DNA of 64,000 nt, taken from assembly GCA_963925735.1 (NCBI GenBank), contig CAWUUH010000039.1, positions 1 to 64,000 of the forward strand, given 5' to 3'. The notes beneath the pieces were generated by a model. That model was not told the DNA's origin, did no database searches, and saw nothing but the letters and a program-made list of their open reading frames with translations. The first letter of the stretch is position 1, and each line of letters starts with the position of its first letter. The translations under genes were made by a program, and so were the position numbers. Below, one piece after another: positions 51,720-60,367 of this stretch. Origin of the DNA: UBA4582 sp013204195 (GTDB lineage Bacteria; Pseudomonadota; Gammaproteobacteria; Pseudomonadales; Azotimanducaceae).

Positions 51720-53244
51720 AGGCCGACGCTGATTCTCGTTGCGCCTGCTTGTTGGTCAGAATCGTAAGCATCTGCTGCCGTCCCGGACCATTCACCTTGC
51801 GGGCATTAGCATTGCGTTTACGACCGCCGAGCATGTACGCCATCGTTGTCAGCAATATCCGTTTATCTTTCAAGAAATCACCCGGTTTTTCCAGCAGATT
51901 AAAGGTGCGCATGATGCCGCGCAGTACGTGAATATTTCGAGTCGAAGCCATGGACAAGGCATCACCAAAGGCGGCGTTGAACCAGGCTTTTGCGGTGCTG
52001 GCGCTGTCGATGACCTGACCGTTAATCTCTGCCTTTGCCTGGCGAATGGCTTTTTTGTCTTCTGCCAGGCTGGCCTTGAAGATGGGGCGCAGTTCTTCTT
52101 CGGTACGCTGATGAAATTGTAGCGCTCGCGCCACAGGGTCACTGATATCCCGCAGGGTATCTGCCAGTAGGTGGGCGTGAATAATGCCAGTGCTGCAGCC
52201 GCGACCATACAATGGGTTGGTGCGCAGCGCAGCGTCACCGACCGCAAAATAGTTGAGGGCGACGGCACGGCCGTCATCCACAAAATGATGCCAGACCGCG
52301 TGAATGTCACCGAAGCCGAAGGACTCGGTAGTGGGTTCGGCCTTGTCGGCGGCCACCCAGGGGACCAGACCCGGGATGCTGCGACAGATCAGGTCGAACT
52401 GGTCGCTGGACTTGATCGCCTCATGCAGGGCTTTCTCTTCCTTGTGCAGACAGGCGATGACCGCAAAGTGACCGCCTTCGCCGGGGAAAACCCCATACTT
52501 AATATAACCTAGGTCGCCCGATGAGCGATCCTTGCTGTCGCCTCGAGCCGGTTCCTCAACGCCGGGCAGTAACTTGTAGTGGCGAGTAAAGTAGACGATC
52601 TCAGCATCGTCATCTTCGGTTTTAATCGCGCCACCGGCTGCTTGAAGCCAGGTTTTGAGCTTACTATTGCGACCGCCAGCATCGATCAGTACCTGGCTCA
52701 GCAATTGTCGCTCAGGTTCGTCGCGGGTCTTGACGCTGATGCCGTCAACCAAGATCTGGTCGCCGTCTTTGTGGCTTAACAGTGCTGTGACTTGGGTATC
52801 GCTTTCGATACTGATCAGGTCTTGTTGCTCGGCATAACGCCGAAATACGGTTTCCATGGTGGCGCGCCGACACATCAGTAACCACATCTTCTCGTCACCA
52901 GGAAGAGGGGTGTATTTTTCTTTCAAGTCGGGAGGCAGCATATCTTCAAAGGTCACCTTGCGCGCACCGGCGGCAAAGAAGTCGTCCATCAGACCGGGAA
53001 AACTGTCTTGCAGCAGGTTGCTCATCACGGCCAGGAACGCATGGGGATGTTTGAACTGGGCCGCACCCCGGCGGTTCCATTCGAAGAACGCCTGGTCTGG
53101 GTCACCGCTCGGTGGTGGTGAGTCGCGCTCAACAACGGTCACCGCAAGTCCGGTTTTGGCGAGGGCCAATGCTGTGCAGAGGCCAGAGATGCCGGCGCCA
53201 ACGACGACGACAGGGGGCTTTGCTAGGTTGGTCACGCTAGTCAT
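51718..53244 (-). CDS. FAD-dependent oxidoreductase / monooxygenase
   Basis: The 508-residue flavoprotein starts PPVVVVGAGISGLCTALALAKTGLAVTVVERD (Rossmann FAD motif with terminal Glu) and has a second FAD region near YFAVGDAALRTNPLYGRGCSTGIIHAHLLADTL (GD motif and Gly-rich loop). The fold is that of aromatic hydroxylase, halogenase or geranylgeranyl-reductase-type enzymes; no halogenase WxWxIP motif is seen. The ATG at 53244 overlaps the epoxide hydrolase stop (ATGA), so it is the third gene of a coupled operon. Substrate unknown. Confidence 0.85.
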   Translation of the reverse strand: MTSVTNLAKPPVVVVGAGISGLCTALALAKTGLAVTVVERDSPPPSGDPDQAFFEWNRRGAAQFKHPHAFLAVMSNLLQDSFPGLMDDFFAAGARKVTFEDMLPPDLKEKYTPLPGDEKMWLLMCRRATMETVFRRYAEQQDLISIESDTQVTALLSHKDGDQILVDGISVKTRDEPERQLLSQVLIDAGGRNSKLKTWLQAAGGAIKTEDDDAEIVYFTRHYKLLPGVEEPARGDSKDRSSGDLGYIKYGVFPGEGGHFAVIACLHKEEKALHEAIKSSDQFDLICRSIPGLVPWVAADKAEPTTESFGFGDIHAVWHHFVDDGRAVALNYFAVGDAALRTNPLYGRGCSTGIIHAHLLADTLRDISDPVARALQFHQRTEEELRPIFKASLAEDKKAIRQAKAEINGQVIDSASTAKAWFNAAFGDALSMASTRNIHVLRGIMRTFNLLEKPGDFLKDKRILLTTMAYMLGGRKRNANARKVNGPGRQQMLTILTNKQAQRESASA

Positions 53245-54188
53245 GCTAGTGCCTTGAGAAATTTTAGTATGCCGCGATTGACTGCCTCTGGAGCCTCTTG
53301 TTGGGTCCAATGGCCGGCGCCAGGAATGAGTTCGTTGATCTGCAGATTAGGCACGTGCTGAGGCATGGCCTGTAGTGCTTCCGCTGCCATCATAATGACA
53401 CCGTCTCTATCGCCCGCCATAAACAGGGCTGGCTGTTGTATAGTCGTTGGGGCGCCGGCAGTCAACTCCCAGGTGAGATCCTGCGCCCGATAGTAGTTCA
53501 AAGGGCCGCGGAAGCCGCTGTGCTGAAAGGCCTGAGTATAAAAATCCAGATCCGATTCGCTGCACCATTGGCCCAGCTTGCCTGGATCTGCCATGCCGGT
53601 GAACAGCTGGTCATCTGCGGCTTTCGGTGTGAAGGTGGTGAGATCAACATCGCCAGACGCCATATGGTAGAACTTGCGCAGGGATGCGCGCACATCGGCC
53701 TCAAACTCAGCTTCGGCGACACCGGGCGTTTGGAAATATAATTGATAGAAAAACTGGCCTGCAAACAGCTTGCGCATGCGGGTCAACGGCAGCTCTGCTC
53801 CCCTTGGCATGAAGGGTACGGACAGTGCGCCCACCGCCGTCACCTTGTCGGGGTGGTTCAGGGCGCAGCTCCAGGCGGTGGGCGCGCCCCAGTCATGACC
53901 CAGAACAATGGCGGTTTCATAGCCCAGAGCGGTGATCAGTCCGATGACATCATTCACGACCTCAACCTGGTTGTAAGCGCCGATGGTTGATGGTCGGTCG
54001 CTCTTACCGTAGCCGCGCATGTCAGGCGCTACCGCCTTGTAGCCGGCGTTAGCCAGGGGCTCGAACTGGTGTCGCCAGGAATACCAGGACTCGGGAAAGC
54101 CGTGCAGCATCAATACTAAAGGGCCTTCGCCAGCTTCGGCGATGTTGAGGCTGATGCCATTGGTTTCGATACGGCGTTCCGTAATCAT
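53241..54188 (-). CDS. Alpha/beta hydrolase, epoxide hydrolase type
   Basis: The 315-residue hydrolase has HGFPESWYSWRHQ (the HGxP oxyanion motif), the nucleophile Asp in VLGHDWGAPTAW, DMRGYGKSDRP and the catalytic His in PGAGHWTQQEAP. HGxP with a nucleophilic Asp in HDWG is the epoxide hydrolase pattern. It would open an epoxide to a diol. It overlaps both neighbours by 4 bp. With a flavoprotein that could form epoxides next to it, a two-step oxidation path is plausible but unproven. Confidence 0.9.
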   Translation of the reverse strand: MITERRIETNGISLNIAEAGEGPLVLMLHGFPESWYSWRHQFEPLANAGYKAVAPDMRGYGKSDRPSTIGAYNQVEVVNDVIGLITALGYETAIVLGHDWGAPTAWSCALNHPDKVTAVGALSVPFMPRGAELPLTRMRKLFAGQFFYQLYFQTPGVAEAEFEADVRASLRKFYHMASGDVDLTTFTPKAADDQLFTGMADPGKLGQWCSESDLDFYTQAFQHSGFRGPLNYYRAQDLTWELTAGAPTTIQQPALFMAGDRDGVIMMAAEALQAMPQHVPNLQINELIPGAGHWTQQEAPEAVNRGILKFLKALA

Positions 54189-55855
54189 CGCTGTGGTGCT
54201 CCGATGACCTGGCCACGGTGCTCGTCTGAGTAACCCAGCAGATGGTCGTAGGCGACTGCGCCGCCGATGATCACCGTTTCAACACCGATGGCATCGCGGA
54301 CATAACGATGACCATCGCCGGGCACGTCTTGAACGTAATACTCGGGGCCTCGATCAATGGTGTTCGCATCGAAGATGGTGATGTCAGCAATGTAGCCTGA
54401 CTTCAACAGGCCTCGGTCAGGGATTGCCCAGATGTCAGCGGTGTCTGAGGTGATTTTCTTGATGGCTTCTTCCATGGACAACAATTGTTTGTCCCGCACG
54501 AAGTGCCCTAGTAGGTAGCCCGTGTCACCGTAGGTAGAGAACGACAATATATGCGCGCCGCCATCGCTGGCGCCAATCATGACATGGGGATGGCGAAGCA
54601 TGCTGCCCACCTTGTCGTCATCATTGTGGCCCATGTCAGCCGAAATAAAGTGGGCATCCAAAGATTCTTCCAATGAGAGATCGATCATTGCGTTGAGTGC
54701 GTCGGTGCCGCGTAGCTCGGCAATTTCTGCCAGGGTTTTACCGACGTATTGCTGGTTAGCCTCGGTCTGTACTTGGCGCAGTATGAGCGTCGACCAGAGT
54801 GGCATCATGCTGGTGGCTTCCTGAACTAACTGCTGCCGTTGGGCCTCATCCTGAAAGGCCGCCATGATGGTGGCCGGCGTGCCAAACCGCATCACGCGAT
54901 ACCAGCCGCGCAGTCGAATGAACAACAGGCTGGGAACGGCGAAGCTGAAGCTGATATCGATAGGGCGGGTTTGCACCTGGGGCCAGACTCGAGCCCCGGC
55001 AGCATTTTGTTCAACGATTCGAGCGATGACCCGATCCACGCCTTCGAAATCACCGCGGTTGATGAACAGGGGTGACAGGGTGGTGGTGATCTTGTGCGTC
55101 AGGCTGAGCTCGGCGAGCTGGTCGATGCGGCCAATGGTCAGGTCGATGTCATAGAATTCGTGGACCACCTGCAGAATGCGGTTGTATTCGGCAAGTACCG
55201 CGCAGAGAGCGTCAAGCTCTGCATGATCAGCATAGCGACTCGGTACCGGTTGGAGCTTTTCATCCATGTCCACAAAGCTGGTGGACAAGCCGATAGCGCC
55301 GGCGTCCAGGCACTGGCGCAACAGAGACTGCATCTCAGCGGTTTCTGTGGTCGTGGCGGTGCGTTCCGTGGCGGCCTGGCCCATGACCCACAGGCGCAGC
55401 ACGCTGTGCCCGACGAGGGGTGCCACGTTGATGGTCAGGTCTTGCTGGATCCGGCTGACAAACTCGTCAAAGGTTTCCCAGTTCCAGGTCACGCCTTGTT
55501 CAAAGGCGACCAATGGCATTTCTTCAATCTGATTGAACATGCCCACCAGCTTCATGCGGTCTGCGGCTTTCAGTGGCGCCAAAGATAATGAACAGTTGCC
55601 CGGCACGATTGTGGTGACGCCATGTTCAATGGCGGGTTTAGCCGCGCCATCCCACAACAGTTGGGCATCAAAGTGCGTGTGTGGGTCGATAAACCCCGGT
55701 GATACGGTCTTGCCGGTGGCGTCAATCTCGGTGGCACCTTGGGCGCTGACATGGCCGACCTGATGGATGCGACCCGCGCTGATGCCAATGTCGCCAATGT
55801 AAGCGGGTCGTCCGCTGCCGTCGACGATACTACCGTTTCTGATGACTATATCCAT
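54185..55855 (-). CDS. Amidohydrolase, N-acyl-D-amino-acid deacylase type
   Basis: The 556-residue amidohydrolase opens MDIVIRNGSIVDGSGRPAY and has the metal-binding GFIDPHTHFDAQL motif, EHGVTTIVPGNC, and the C-terminal GASDGGAHILSFSTYGDTGYLL and TSDTADIWAIPDRGLLKSGYIADITIFD. This matches the D-aminoacylase branch. It probably hydrolyses an N-acyl or cyclic amide. It is the first gene of the operon with the epoxide hydrolase and the flavoprotein. Real substrate unknown. Confidence 0.88.
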   Translation of the reverse strand: MDIVIRNGSIVDGSGRPAYIGDIGISAGRIHQVGHVSAQGATEIDATGKTVSPGFIDPHTHFDAQLLWDGAAKPAIEHGVTTIVPGNCSLSLAPLKAADRMKLVGMFNQIEEMPLVAFEQGVTWNWETFDEFVSRIQQDLTINVAPLVGHSVLRLWVMGQAATERTATTTETAEMQSLLRQCLDAGAIGLSTSFVDMDEKLQPVPSRYADHAELDALCAVLAEYNRILQVVHEFYDIDLTIGRIDQLAELSLTHKITTTLSPLFINRGDFEGVDRVIARIVEQNAAGARVWPQVQTRPIDISFSFAVPSLLFIRLRGWYRVMRFGTPATIMAAFQDEAQRQQLVQEATSMMPLWSTLILRQVQTEANQQYVGKTLAEIAELRGTDALNAMIDLSLEESLDAHFISADMGHNDDDKVGSMLRHPHVMIGASDGGAHILSFSTYGDTGYLLGHFVRDKQLLSMEEAIKKITSDTADIWAIPDRGLLKSGYIADITIFDANTIDRGPEYYVQDVPGDGHRYVRDAIGVETVIIGGAVAYDHLLGYSDEHRGQVIGAPQR

Positions 55856-55880
55856 TGTTTAAGCTCCTGGGCACCCGACG

Positions 55881-55951
55881 TGCCTATTCAAAGTGTGCTT
55901 GTAAAAGAATGCCTATAAAAGTGTACCTATAAAATTGTGCCTGTAAAAATT
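55881..55951. repeat. 14/15-bp degenerate tandem repeat, five copies
   Basis: Units TGCCTATTCAAAGTG, TGCTTGTAAAAGAA, TGCCTATAAAAGTG, TACCTATAAAATTG and TGCCTGTAAAAATT run in series in the gap between the amidohydrolase and the TetR operon. The copies have drifted and include TATAAAA words. Confidence 0.8.
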
Positions 55952-55991
55952 GTCCGGCTTAAGCCCGTGCTCGTTGGAATCTGTACCGTGT

Positions 55992-56222
55992 TCAAAATCG
56001 ACTGTAAGAAACCTGTAAAGCATCCCGTACTTTGCTCCAGCCATGGCCGATCAGGTCATCAGCGACCTCAGCAGCACAGGCGTGAAACAAGGCCTGTGTG
56101 GCATGGTGATCCAGGGGTACCTGGGTTATGCCGCCGTTGGCATAACGGATCTCAACGATCAGCTCGACATCCCCTTCATGGGCCGGCGCGAGCCGCACCG
56201 CAACGATCTGCGCTTCGCTCAT
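55992..56222 (-). CDS. Small hypothetical protein in TetR operon
   Basis: The 76-residue acidic protein reads VRLAPAHEGDVELIVEIRYANGGITQVPLDHHATQALFHACAAEV and ends DDLIGHGWSKVRDALQVSYSRF. The ATG at 56222 is preceded by GAGG at good spacing. I do not recognise a family; there is no signal peptide or membrane helix. It follows the 75-residue gene by 7 bp, so it belongs to the same transcript as the TetR regulator. Confidence 0.7.
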   Translation of the reverse strand: MSEAQIVAVRLAPAHEGDVELIVEIRYANGGITQVPLDHHATQALFHACAAEVADDLIGHGWSKVRDALQVSYSRF

Positions 56223-56229
56223 TGAGACC

Positions 56230-56457
56230 TCATTGTGCCAAGAGAGGTGGCTCAAGAAAGATCAAGTCACTGGGCAGTATTGGGTTGCCCGCTCGGGGTG
56301 AGCCCGGTACCGCCGGCGCGCGGCTGAAAACATGTAAATTCCAGCTTTGCAGGCTGGCAACGCCCTCGTCCAATGGTGTCGCCGCTAACGCGCGAGCAGC
56401 AATGGATTCCCAGGTATCCGTCGCGCTTGGGTGTATAGATTTTCGAACCTTGATCAT
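56230..56457 (-). CDS. Small hypothetical protein, LysM-like
   Basis: The 75-residue protein includes SATDTWESIAARALAATPLD, then VASLQSWNLHVF and NPILPSDLIFLEPP. The spacing of D-T-W-x-S-I-A, W-N and ILP-x-D-x-I-x-L resembles a LysM or phage-tail-X-type fold, but this is only by eye. Its ATG overlaps the TetR stop by 4 bp (ATGA), strong evidence that it is a real co-translated gene. Confidence 0.7.
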   Translation of the reverse strand: MIKVRKSIHPSATDTWESIAARALAATPLDEGVASLQSWNLHVFSRAPAVPGSPRAGNPILPSDLIFLEPPLLAQ

Positions 56458-57149
56458 GAGACAGCCTCTTGTTTTTTGTTAGGGGTGGGCTTCGTCTTCA
56501 GAACGCCTGCCTCGGGCAAGGTGGCTTGTATGGCCACGACTTGCTCGAGCAACTGGGCGCGACTAGCCTCTGTTGCGACGGCCGCTAAGCCTAGGCCCAA
56601 GCCATATTTAGTTCGCGCGACCATGTCCGGTAACGTGATATTGCCTTTCGCCCAGGCCTGTATCCAGCCGTAGAACTGGTGACCTAAGTTCAGTGCCAGT
56701 GAGTCTGGGTTGATTTGATGGCAGATTTCGCCGCGCTGGATAGCGTCGCTGACCAGGTCTTTGAACAAGCCATGGCGGGGCAAACTGAAGTGTGATGTCA
56801 GGGTTTGATCGGTGGTGGCCTGAATCGCCTGGGCGCCAGTGCTGTAGTAGCCTGGATTTTTTTCGAACAGTTCAGCGGTGACGTCCACCAACCGAAAGAA
56901 CACGTCGAAGCCCTGGTTAGGTTCGGCGGTCAGGGCGGTCATAAAGTCGGCGAAATCGGTGTCCATGACAGCGGCGATCACCGCCTGCTTGGAGCCAAAC
57001 AGTGCATAGGGTGTGGCACTGCTAACGCCGGCCACCTCGGCCAGAGTACGCATAGAAAAGTCAGAGACTTCCCGTACTTGCATCAATTTTCGTGCGGTCG
57101 TGACGATCAGCTGGCGCTTTTCGTCACGGTTGGTGTCGCGCTTACCCAT
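56454..57149 (-). CDS. TetR family transcriptional regulator
   Basis: The regulator (231 residues from the ATG at 57149; the frame opens six codons earlier with TTG) has a TetR-type HTH: DEKRQLIVTTARKLMQVREVSDFSMRTLAEVAGVSSATPYALFGSKQAVI. A helical ligand domain follows. It heads an operon with two small proteins. A perfect 9-bp inverted repeat lies 62 nt upstream and is its probable own operator. Ligand unknown. Confidence 0.92.
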   Translation of the reverse strand: MGKRDTNRDEKRQLIVTTARKLMQVREVSDFSMRTLAEVAGVSSATPYALFGSKQAVIAAVMDTDFADFMTALTAEPNQGFDVFFRLVDVTAELFEKNPGYYSTGAQAIQATTDQTLTSHFSLPRHGLFKDLVSDAIQRGEICHQINPDSLALNLGHQFYGWIQAWAKGNITLPDMVARTKYGLGLGLAAVATEASRAQLLEQVVAIQATLPEAGVLKTKPTPNKKQEAVS

Positions 57150-57210
57150 GACCCATCCGAATTCCAAAGGAAGTCTTAGGCTATCAGAAAAGTAAGACGA
57201 GTATCAATAA

Positions 57211-57230
57211 AACTAAAACGTGTTTTAGTT
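57211..57230. promoter_or_regulatory. Perfect palindrome, probable TetR operator
   Basis: AACTAAAAC and GTTTTAGTT are exact 9-bp arms separated by GT. The 20-bp dyad lies 62 nt before the TetR start in an AT-rich tract between the regulator and ppa. Size and symmetry fit a TetR dimer site. Confidence 0.75.
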
Positions 57231-57308
57231 AGCCATAAATTATGGGGTCGGTGTGAATGACCGGGGTAAACCCGCAGCGCATCAGCAACCGACCTTTACG
57301 CCGGCACG

Positions 57309-57848
57309 TTACTTCGATTCTGCATCCTTGGCGCGCTGGATGGCTTCCTGAATCAGTTGTTTGGCGCGGTTGGCATCACCCCAGCCTTCGAGCTTGACCC
57401 ATTTGTTAGATTCAAGGTCTTTGTAGTGTTGGAAAAAATGCTCGATCTGATGGAGGGTGATCTCTGGCAGGTCATCATAATTACGGACCTTTTCGTAGCG
57501 GCGGGTCAAGCGTGAGCTGGGTACCGCGAGAATTTTCTCATCGCCGCCGGCCTCATCTGACATCATCAAGACACCGATAGGGCGACAATTCATGATGGCG
57601 CCAGGCGTGATTGCGCGGGTGCTGGCAATGATGACATCGGTCGGATCGCCATCGTCTGAGAGGGTGTGAGGCACAAAGCCATAGTTACCGGGATAACGCA
57701 TAGAGGTATATAAAAACCGATCAACCACCATGGCGCCTGAGGCCTTGTCCATCTCATATTTGATAGGTTCACCGCCGACTGGGACCTCAATAATCACGTT
57801 AATGTCTTCGGGGGGATTATCGCCTATGGCGATGGCTTCGAGTCGCAT
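57309..57848 (-). CDS. ppa: Inorganic pyrophosphatase
   Basis: A 179-residue family I soluble pyrophosphatase. It has VIEVPVGGEPIKYEMDKASGAMVVDRFLYTSMRYPGNYGFVPHTLSDDGDPTDVIIAS, with the catalytic D-x-D-P-x-D block as DGDPTDV, MMSDEAGGDEKILAVP with further metal-binding Asp residues, and EHFFQHYKDLE. It drives biosynthesis by removing pyrophosphate. Monocistronic by appearance. Confidence 0.97.
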   Translation of the reverse strand: MRLEAIAIGDNPPEDINVIIEVPVGGEPIKYEMDKASGAMVVDRFLYTSMRYPGNYGFVPHTLSDDGDPTDVIIASTRAITPGAIMNCRPIGVLMMSDEAGGDEKILAVPSSRLTRRYEKVRNYDDLPEITLHQIEHFFQHYKDLESNKWVKLEGWGDANRAKQLIQEAIQRAKDAESK

Positions 57849-57934
57849 GTTGATTCCTTCTTACTTGAATTGGCTGGCGCCGGATAATGGCGTCGGCTTG
57901 ACAGCGCGCATTATTCGGATTGTGCCGGTGTAAA

Positions 57935-58798
57935 TCAAGTGGTTCGGATGAACGCGATAATATCGTTGATGCAAACGTCAGTTTGGACGCCTTCCGTATG
58001 AGCAAAGCCATGGGCTACACCCGGGTATTGACGATACTGGGCGACGCCGCCGGCGATTTCATAACCGCCGAGCAGGGTCTGGCTCATAAACACCGGTACA
58101 TTCTGGTCTAACTCAGGTTGGACGATGAGCAAGGGTGGCAGGTGGCTAAAGGCACTCGTTGTCAGTAGATGCTGGATGCTGGCCGCCGCCATCGTTCTAG
58201 TATCGCCGAAATAGGCCCGATGGCCTGCGGCCAAGCGGTCCGGGGCAAAGTCGGTCCAGCTTTGTGGGTCTTCGTGAAGCCGAGCCAAGACGTACTGGTA
58301 GCGGGCAATGGGATTCGACACGGGCCACAGACCAACAACTCGGTCGACGCGGGCGCTCACCTCGGGTACCAACTCAAAAGCCGTCCCTGTGTTAATGGGG
58401 GTCGTGCTATGGGCCGGAATATCGGGATTCAGCGCTGCCAGCAGGGCTAAATGTCCGCCGCTGGAACTGCCGATCAGGTTGACGGAGCTGGGTTTGAGTC
58501 GCAAGGCGTCGGTGGTTCTGATGAACCTGACGGCGGCGGCGATATCGGAACTGGCGGCTGGGTGTTTAAACTCAGGGCCCTGGCGAAAATCGATAGCAAA
58601 GACACACAATCCGCGACTCGCCAGCTCGCGGCAGTAGTAGCGACCTGCCTTGCGGTGTAGAGAGGACCAGGCGCCGCCATGGACATCGATCAATACGGGC
58701 AGGTCGGCACCTGCAGTGACGACGGGTCTATACAGTGTGCCCTGCAGTGTGATGCCATCTACCTGAGCGAAAACGAGATCCTGTTCGGTAAACTTCAA
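57935..58798 (-). CDS. Alpha/beta hydrolase, esterase/lipase HSL-like
   Basis: The 287-residue hydrolase has the HGGAW oxyanion motif (LIDVHGGAWSSLHRKAGRYYCRELASRG), the nucleophile Ser in LIGSSSGGHLALLAAL, an Asp in QPELDQNVPV and His in PGVAHGFAHTEG. This is the HSL/kynurenine-formamidase-like branch acting on small esters or amides. No signal peptide is seen. The substrate cannot be inferred. Confidence 0.88.
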   Translation of the reverse strand: MKFTEQDLVFAQVDGITLQGTLYRPVVTAGADLPVLIDVHGGAWSSLHRKAGRYYCRELASRGLCVFAIDFRQGPEFKHPAASSDIAAAVRFIRTTDALRLKPSSVNLIGSSSGGHLALLAALNPDIPAHSTTPINTGTAFELVPEVSARVDRVVGLWPVSNPIARYQYVLARLHEDPQSWTDFAPDRLAAGHRAYFGDTRTMAAASIQHLLTTSAFSHLPPLLIVQPELDQNVPVFMSQTLLGGYEIAGGVAQYRQYPGVAHGFAHTEGVQTDVCINDIIAFIRTT

Positions 58799-58938
58799 TC
58801 TGTGCCTCTTGCAGGTGTCGCCGAGCAGCAGCGTTTGTCGGCGATGGCGCGGTTATGTATTAATCGTTAGCGGGCGATAGAGCCGGCTGAATGTGACGTT
58901 GATTATCACCTAAATCGCCGCTTTCCCCTATCAGTTGT

Positions 58939-58944
58939 TATACT
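58939..58944 (+). promoter_or_regulatory. Possible extended -10 element for the MFS gene
   Basis: GTTGTTATACTGG contains TGnTATACT, the same form as at 8955. It lies 115 nt before the MFS start with no -35 match, so confidence is low. Confidence 0.35.
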
Positions 58945-59059
58945 GGCCAACGGGCAGGCAGTTCAATCGAGGTTTGTTTTCAGTCCCTTGATGGCTGAAG
59001 CGGTGAATGGCTGTTCTCGACCCTCAGCGAACGATCAATGAGCTTTCAACGAACTATCC

Positions 59060-60367
59060 ATGTTTAGACTTTCACCACAATGGCCCTTCAGCCCTCAGAA
59101 AAGCCCCGTGTTTTATGGTTGGGTGATCTGGGTTTTCAGTACCGTCGGCTTTCTCTGTAGCATTCCCGGTCAAACTATGGGTATGGCGGTTTTTACTGAC
59201 ACCTTCATCGAGGTGTTAGGTCTGTCTCGCACTGAGCTCTCCATGGCCTACCTGATCGGCACCATAGGTTCGTCGATTTTTTTGACTGCCGCGGGTCGTT
59301 GGTACGATCGATTCGGGGCGCGGGTCATGATCACTGTTGCTAGCCTAGCGTTGGGTTTGATGGTCGGGTTCATCAGTATCACCGATCTGTTAGCAACCGC
59401 TTTGGGTGGCAGCACGCTGGTCACCTTCATGCTCATCATGGTGGGTTATTTCGGTGTGCGCTTCTTTGGTCAGGGGGTGTTGACCAGCAGTTCGAGGAAC
59501 GTGCTGCTGGTCTGGTTTGTCAAACGTCGCGGTCTCGTAAGCGGCGTACGCGGTGTGTTTGTCTCCTTCGGTTTCTCTCTGGCGCCGCTGTTATTGGGTT
59601 GGATGATTCTCACTCTTGGTTGGCGTGAGGCTTTATGGATCATGGCCTGTGGTGTCGGCCTTGTTTTTTCTGGTTTCGCGTTGGTGTTTATACGGGATAA
59701 CCCGGCCAGTTGCGGCTTGCGACCTGATGGCGGCCTGCTTGAAGACCAGAGTATTGCCGACGTGATTGAAGGCCCGAGCCAGACGTTGCGGCAGGCGAGG
59801 CGCACTGGCGTATTCTGGATTTACAGTTTCAGCCTGGGTATGCACGCCATGTTCAGCACCGCTGTCACATTTCATATCGTCTCTATATTTGCTGAAGCTG
59901 GGCGCAATGCCACGGCAGCCTTCGGTTATTTTTTGCCAGCAGCGGTTTTCTCGATCGTCGTCAATCTTCTGGCCAGCAGCCTCGTTGATCGACGCAGGCT
60001 CAAACCGTTTTTACTGCTGATGCTGATATTCTTTAATCTCGGTGCTGTGGGTTTGCTCAATCTGGAGCAGAATTGGGGCTTCTGGTTGTTGGCTCTGGGC
60101 TTTGGTGCCGGTGGTGGTCTCTGGGGTGTGACCTCAAACCTGGCCTTTATCCGGTTTTTTGGTCCGCTCCATCTCGGCGAAATCAGTGGCTTGAATACCT
60201 CATTGTCAGTCTTTGCCAGCGCAGTCGGTCCGGCGGCTTTCAGTCTGGGTCTGGATTACTTTGGCAGCTATGACGCTGCCGTTAGAGTTTGCTTGGGTTT
60301 ACTTATTGTTCTATTGGCAGCGGCCGTATGGGTTCGCCAGGAGGAAGTGATAAATACGCATCACTGA
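59060..60367 (+). CDS. MFS transporter
   Basis: A 435-residue protein with twelve predicted membrane helices. The first follows YGWVIWVFSTVGFLCSIPGQTMGMAVF and the loop 2-3 motif appears as GRWYDRFGARVMI. A central loop (GLRPDGGLLEDQSIADVIEGPSQTLRQARRTG) separates the halves. The arrangement resembles monocarboxylate/oxalate-type MFS carriers. Substrate unknown; neighbouring hydrolases and enoyl-CoA hydratase suggest an organic acid. Confidence 0.9.
   Translation: MFRLSPQWPFSPQKSPVFYGWVIWVFSTVGFLCSIPGQTMGMAVFTDTFIEVLGLSRTELSMAYLIGTIGSSIFLTAAGRWYDRFGARVMITVASLALGLMVGFISITDLLATALGGSTLVTFMLIMVGYFGVRFFGQGVLTSSSRNVLLVWFVKRRGLVSGVRGVFVSFGFSLAPLLLGWMILTLGWREALWIMACGVGLVFSGFALVFIRDNPASCGLRPDGGLLEDQSIADVIEGPSQTLRQARRTGVFWIYSFSLGMHAMFSTAVTFHIVSIFAEAGRNATAAFGYFLPAAVFSIVVNLLASSLVDRRRLKPFLLLMLIFFNLGAVGLLNLEQNWGFWLLALGFGAGGGLWGVTSNLAFIRFFGPLHLGEISGLNTSLSVFASAVGPAAFSLGLDYFGSYDAAVRVCLGLLIVLLAAAVWVRQEEVINTHH

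Noticed and set aside
55881..55951. CRISPR-like array
   Set aside because: Units of 14-15 bp follow each other without spacers and no cas genes are present. The same holds for the other tandem repeats.
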